Source: Planctomycetota bacterium (GTDB lineage Bacteria; Planctomycetota; UBA1135; JADKAF01). Taken from it: a stretch of DNA of 10,396 nucleotides. Made by a program: the position numbers and the translations under genes. This document shows positions 6,901 through 10,396 of the stretch, one piece after another. The DNA is taken from assembly GCA_016719295.1 (NCBI GenBank), contig JADKAF010000006.1, positions 1 through 10,396 of the forward strand, read 5' to 3'. The notes beneath the pieces were generated by a model. It had not been told where the DNA came from, did no database searches, and saw only the letters and a program-made list of their open reading frames with translations. Each line of letters starts with the position of its first letter. Within the stretch, counting starts at the first letter, position 1.

Positions 6901-9900
6901 AGGTGCGTGCCTCGCCCGCCCGGTCGCCTCCTCTCGGCGAAGCTGCGCGATGCGTCGCAGGTGCGTGGCCCGGTCGCCCGGAGGGGGAGGCCAGCTGCGA
7001 CTCCGCTGCACGCACGAGCCCGTCGTGATCGTGGTGCGCCAGGCCGATCTCGAAGGCGCGCGCGCGCAGCGCATGGCCCGAAGGGCCCAGGGCCGCCGCG
7101 CCGCGGAGCGCCCTCTCGAGCGCACGCTTGGGGTCGCGCTTGGTGATCCGATCGATGGCTCGGAGCAGCGGGTCGACCACGATCGGCTCGCAGCGGGGCG
7201 CCGTGATGAGCGCGTCGATGGCGGCGTCGTCGTACTCCGGCAGGGCGTGCGCTTCGCTCAGGCCGAGCGAGGTGAAGATGGGCTCGCAGGAGATCGGATC
7301 GAGCGCCGCCCAGCGCACCGTCGTCGCGAGCGCCTCGGCAGGATCCTCTGTCGTCAGCCCGGCAGCGCGCAGCGTCTCGGGGGTGTCGCCCAGCAGGGCG
7401 CGCAGCGTCGCCGCGACCCGGCGGTCGAGCTTGGTGCCTTCGGTAGGTGTCCAGTCTGCGCCGCGGTCGCGGCGAAGGAAGACGAAGAGCGCTGCACGGG
7501 CGCACGATGGATCTTCGCGCAGCGCGTCGGCCGCCAGCTGGAGCGCCCTCCCGGTGTGCCCGCGCGCCTCGTCGATGCAGGCGAGCTCCGCGAGCGCGCG
7601 CGCACGCAGAGCGGTCTTGCCGTGAGCAGCCTCGGCAGCCCAGGCCGCGCCCTGGCTCATGGCATCGACCTCGGGAGCCCCGCTCCGCATGCGACGCAGC
7701 CGCGTCCCGATCTCTGCGTCGCTGTGACCCTGCGCGATCGCGTCCCGACACGCCGCCGAGGCGCGAGCCCGTCGCGCCCGAACACGGCGTACGCGGCCTC
7801 GAGCGCTCGCAGCCGCGTGCGCTCGATGGCGCCAGGCGAGCTCCCGGCGAGCAGGCCGAGCACGACGGCGCGGGCTCGGTCGTCGCCTTCGTTTCGAGCT
7901 GCGCGCAAGAGGGCGCGCGCGAGATCCGCATCGAAGGAACGCTCGAGCTGAGCGAGCGTCCGCGCGATGACTCCAGCCCGACTCGGCGGATCCAGCGCCG
8001 CCGAGTCGATCGCGTCGCGACCCACCGGCCGGAGATCGTCCGCTCGTGGCGCCTCGATCGCGGGGATGGTGCCGGTGCGCTCGACCTCCCTGGCCCAGCT
8101 CGCGAGCGCGGGATGGCGAGCCTCTGCTTGCTGCGCGAGCAGTCCGGACAGCTTCTTTCTCGCCGCGCCGGCGGATCGCGTGCCGCGGATCGCGCGGTCC
8201 AGGGCCCCCAGGAAGGCGTCGGGTTGCCCCGCCCGCTCGGCGAGCTCGCGGATGGTCTGGAGCGTGGGCCCGTGCCCAGGCAGCTCGACCAGCGCGCGCG
8301 TTCGGAGCTCGATCTCGAGCGAGCTGTCCGGCTCGAGCAGCGCGCGCGCGTCGGCCGCCCTCGACCACCACTCGCCCGCGTCGTCGGTCGCGGCGAGCGC
8401 GATCTCCTCGAGCACGATCGCGCGCTCGCGTCGGGCACCGGCCTCCGCGAGATCACTCTCCAGCGGAGTCCAGACGACGTCGATCGTGGGGTCGGTGTCG
8501 AACGCCTCGAGGAGCAGTGACGCAGAGTGGAGCGTCGTGCCGTGGAGCTCTGCCCGCTCTGCCGCCACGAGCAGCAACCGCCGGCGTTGGTCCGGATCCG
8601 TCGCGAGGCGGGCCAGCTCGGCGCGGAGCTCGATCGCCGCGTCGTGGAGACCGGCCCGGGCGAGCGAGGTCGAGAGCTGCTCGACGGCTCGCGCGGAGCT
8701 CGGGGCCGTTCGGTAGGCACGCGCGCTCATCAGATGGGCCCTCGCGGGATCATCCTCTCGCAGGAGAGACGCTGCCTCGACGAAGGTCTCCGCCGCCTCC
8801 TGGCGGCGCCCGAGCGAGAGCTCGATCTCGGCCGTCAGGACCAGGCTGCTCGCGTCGTCGGGCGCGACCTGCGCCGCGGCGCGTGCGGCCTGGAGCGCAT
8901 CCTCCCCTTCTTGCCGGAGCCGGCGGCAGAGCGCCGCGTAGTCGACCATCGCGCGGGCGCGTGACTCCCGCCGTCTTCGCGATCCCGACCACCGCTCTTG
9001 CCGTAGGCGAGCGCGAGCTCGGTCTCTTCGATCGCCGTGCAGGCTTCTGCTGCCCGGCGCAGGTGATCGGTGTCCTCGGGGTCGGCGGCTGCCGCTTCGC
9101 GCGCGGCCCGCGCGTGCTCGTCGAGGGCCCCGAGACGCTCACGCGCGACCTCCGCGACGATCTTCCAGGCCCGCGCACGCGCGGCCGGCGATGCGCCGCT
9201 GTCCTCGAGCGACGCGACTTGATCCTCGGGGCCATCGAGCGGGTCGTCGAGCGGGACATCGCCGAGGGCCAGGGTGGGGAACGTCGTCGAGAGGTCCAGC
9301 GACAGCGCGACGCGCGCCGCGCCGGGCGCGAGCTGCAGCCGCGGAGCGCGCGGGGGCTCGAGCGACATCCGCATGCCGTCCTGCGCGAGCGAGATGCTCG
9401 GCTCGGAGACGGGTGGGATTCCTGGGTGCGTGGGTCGCCGTGCCGGCGGCGGACGGGAGGACGACCGACGAATCGGCGCTGGCGCTGGCGCCGGCGGACC
9501 CTGGTTGGTGCCAGGCAGGATCTCCAGGAAGCCGGCACGCCCCAGCGCCGCGATGCGCGGCGCGGCCGCAGGGCCCCCCGAGAGCAGCGAGGCCACGCGT
9601 ACCTCGCGAGGCGCCTCGATCTGCGCCCACCGCTTGGCCCGGCTCACGGCGGGCCCCGCCGCGAATCTCACCCACTCCTGCGCCCGCTGACCCACGGTCT
9701 CCGCGTCGCCCCCGAGGCGCATCGCTCCAGGGCGTCCAGCACGAGCGCGAGGCTCGACACGTCATAGCCACCCTCTGCGATCGTAGGTGGGCTCGGCTCC
9801 CGCGCCAGCGACAGCTCTCCGCCCTCCTCGGCGAACGTGCGGGCCAGGCGCTCCATCCAGGCCGATCGGAGCGACTCGCGCAAGGTCTCCATGCGGAGAT

Positions 9901-10192
9901 CGCTCCGCTCGGCGGCGGCCGCATCGCCGCCCACCACGGCCGCCTCGAGGGCCTCGCCGCCCAGGCCCGCGGCCGCGAGCCGTGCGCGACCGGTGTCGCC
10001 GAGGCGCCCCGCGGCCACGAGGAAGTCGTGCAGGGACGCGTCGATCCCTGCCCTGCCGGAGACTGCGGCGATACGCCCACGTCGCACGACCACCGTGCGT
10101 GCACCCAGCCGGAAGACGCCGGACGCACCGCGACCCTCGAGCGCCAAGAGCTCGACGGCTGCGGCTAGCGGAGCCCCCGGCCAAGAGGTCAT
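3960..10192 (-). CDS. Very large TPR-like repeat protein with DUF4388-like N-terminus (frameshifted)
   Basis: Corrected, this is one protein of about 2,075 residues from ATG 10192-10190 to TGA 3962-3960. Frame changes lie near 9712-9716 (G5 run), 8955-8985, 7756-7770, 6990-7000, 6915-6930 and 6680-6690; sequence reads on smoothly across each. Order of parts: residues ~1-60 (AAVELLALEG...GVFRLGARTVVVRRGRIAAVSG) resemble DUF4388/PATAN domains of myxobacterial signalling proteins; a Pro-rich linker lies at ~210-260; a long Ala/Leu/Arg-rich helical solenoid of TPR-like pairs runs ~335-1515 (for example ARAYRTAPSSARAVEQLST); a low-complexity Thr/Ala/Asp/Pro linker runs ~1515-1750; and a folded-looking C-terminal domain of ~320 residues (DLWSTLPPLAQKGVRELLAT, VYQSRDRSLRSVEVLRTVPP) is one I cannot assign. 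There is no signal peptide or membrane segment, so it is probably a cytosolic scaffold. A two-gene model with ATG 8949 is possible but lacks a ribosome-binding site. Confidence 0.8.
5065..5364 (-). repeat. 18-bp tandem repeat encoding an ATDTAT hexapeptide linker
   Basis: Sixteen copies of the core GCGGTATCGG (plus strand) occur in 300 bp. From 5065 to 5262 they form eleven 18-bp units (GCGGTATCGGTGGCGGTC and close variants); beyond that, spacing changes to 12, 18, 24 and 30 bp. All spacings are multiples of three, so the frame is kept. In the minus-strand protein each core reads (T/A)DTA, giving runs such as ATDTATATDTAAATDTAT. It lies in the linker between the helical solenoid and the C-terminal domain. 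There are no unique spacers, so it is not a CRISPR array. Confidence 0.93.
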
Positions 10193-10396
10193 GGGGCCAC
10201 GATAGCAAGGGCCCACCGCGTTCGATAGATTGCGACGGGCCCAGGTGCTCGGGACCCGCCGGCTACGGCTCCGACCTCGATCGCGGGCGTGTCCGAGACC
10301 GTGGGAGGAGTCTCGAGCCGCCCTCCGGTCGAGCCAGCGCCCGTGCTGCCGGAGCCGGCCCCGCGCCGCCACTGCCGCCCTCGCCGCTGCCGCCTC
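10189..10396 (-). CDS. Possible 3' end of an upstream minus-strand gene (Gly/Ser/Thr-rich)
   Basis: One minus-strand frame is open from the window edge and ends at TGA 10191-10189, overlapping the ATG of the large gene as ATGA. It reads GSGSTGAGSTGG followed by ETPPTVSDTPAIEVGAVAGG. Nearer the edge a neighbouring frame gives GGSGEGGSGG, so another frame change may lie near 10350. The last ~20 codons have poorer codon bias. Read on the plus strand, the same bases give a Pro/Ala-rich sequence (VEPAPVLPEPAP) that is equally plausible, so strand and coding status are uncertain. Confidence 0.3.
   Translation of the reverse strand, partial: RRQRRGRQWRRGAGSGSTGAGSTGGRLETPPTVSDTPAIEVGAVAGGSRAPGPVAIYRTRWALAIVAP
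10199..10207 (-). promoter_or_regulatory. Candidate extended -10 element for the large repeat-protein gene
   Basis: On the minus strand TGCTATCGT matches an extended -10 (TGnTATnnT) and ends 6 nt before ATG 10192. Transcription would start at or next to the A of the start codon, giving a leaderless mRNA. This fits the lack of any Shine-Dalgarno sequence before this ATG. No convincing -35 hexamer is visible. The element could be coincidental if the gene is coupled to an upstream gene instead. Confidence 0.25.

Noticed and set aside
3960..8949. Separate gene starting at ATG 8949
   Set aside because: No ribosome-binding site lies at a usable distance (the nearest GGAG is about 15 nt away), and the helical sequence continues from the upstream frame, as at the other indels.

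Overview
The window is very GC-rich and has features typical of a large-genome myxobacterium (Sandaracinus/Polyangium-like Myxococcota). These are an FHA-domain regulator, a lipoprotein with a Cys-rich tail, a roughly 2,000-residue repeat protein with a DUF4388-like N-terminus, and strongly G/C-biased third codon positions. The assignment rests on style and gene content; no rRNA or other marker is present.

Layout: positions 40-2909 (+) hold a tightly packed pair. The first gene is an FHA / sigma54-activator-like regulator with a Fis-type HTH. The second is a bifunctional shikimate kinase-3-dehydroquinate synthase (AroK-AroB fusion) that starts 3 nt after the regulator's stop codon. After a 72-bp gap with a candidate promoter, 2982-3812 (+) encodes an intact lipoprotein of unknown function. 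A convergent intergenic region (3813-3959) holds a strong intrinsic-terminator hairpin and a run of 20 G. From 10192 down to 3960 (-) runs one very large gene: an N-terminal DUF4388-like domain, a Pro-rich linker, a long TPR-like alpha-solenoid, a Thr/Ala/Asp linker built from an 18-bp tandem repeat, and a conserved-looking C-terminal domain I do not recognise. The last ~200 bp may hold the end of another minus-strand gene overlapping the large gene's start by ATGA.

Reading frames: three of the four main genes are broken by frame changes. There are four in the regulator, two plus an in-frame amber codon in aroKB, and six in the large gene. In each case the protein continues cleanly in another frame, and several breaks lie at G or C runs. 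The simplest reading is indel errors in a draft assembly rather than real gene decay, so gene extents are given as corrected full-length models with break positions stated.

How the genes work together: AroKB supplies two steps of chorismate synthesis. The upstream regulator is probably co-transcribed with it. It lacks the sigma54-contacting GAFTGA loop and has a degenerate Walker B, so its role is unclear. The lipoprotein and the repeat protein are convergent, with no evident functional link. I found no CRISPR array, mobile element, RNA gene or defence system. The points most worth a second look are the degenerate regulator coupled to aroKB, the G20/C20 tract abutting the big gene's stop codon, the 16-copy repeat, and the unknown C-terminal domain.
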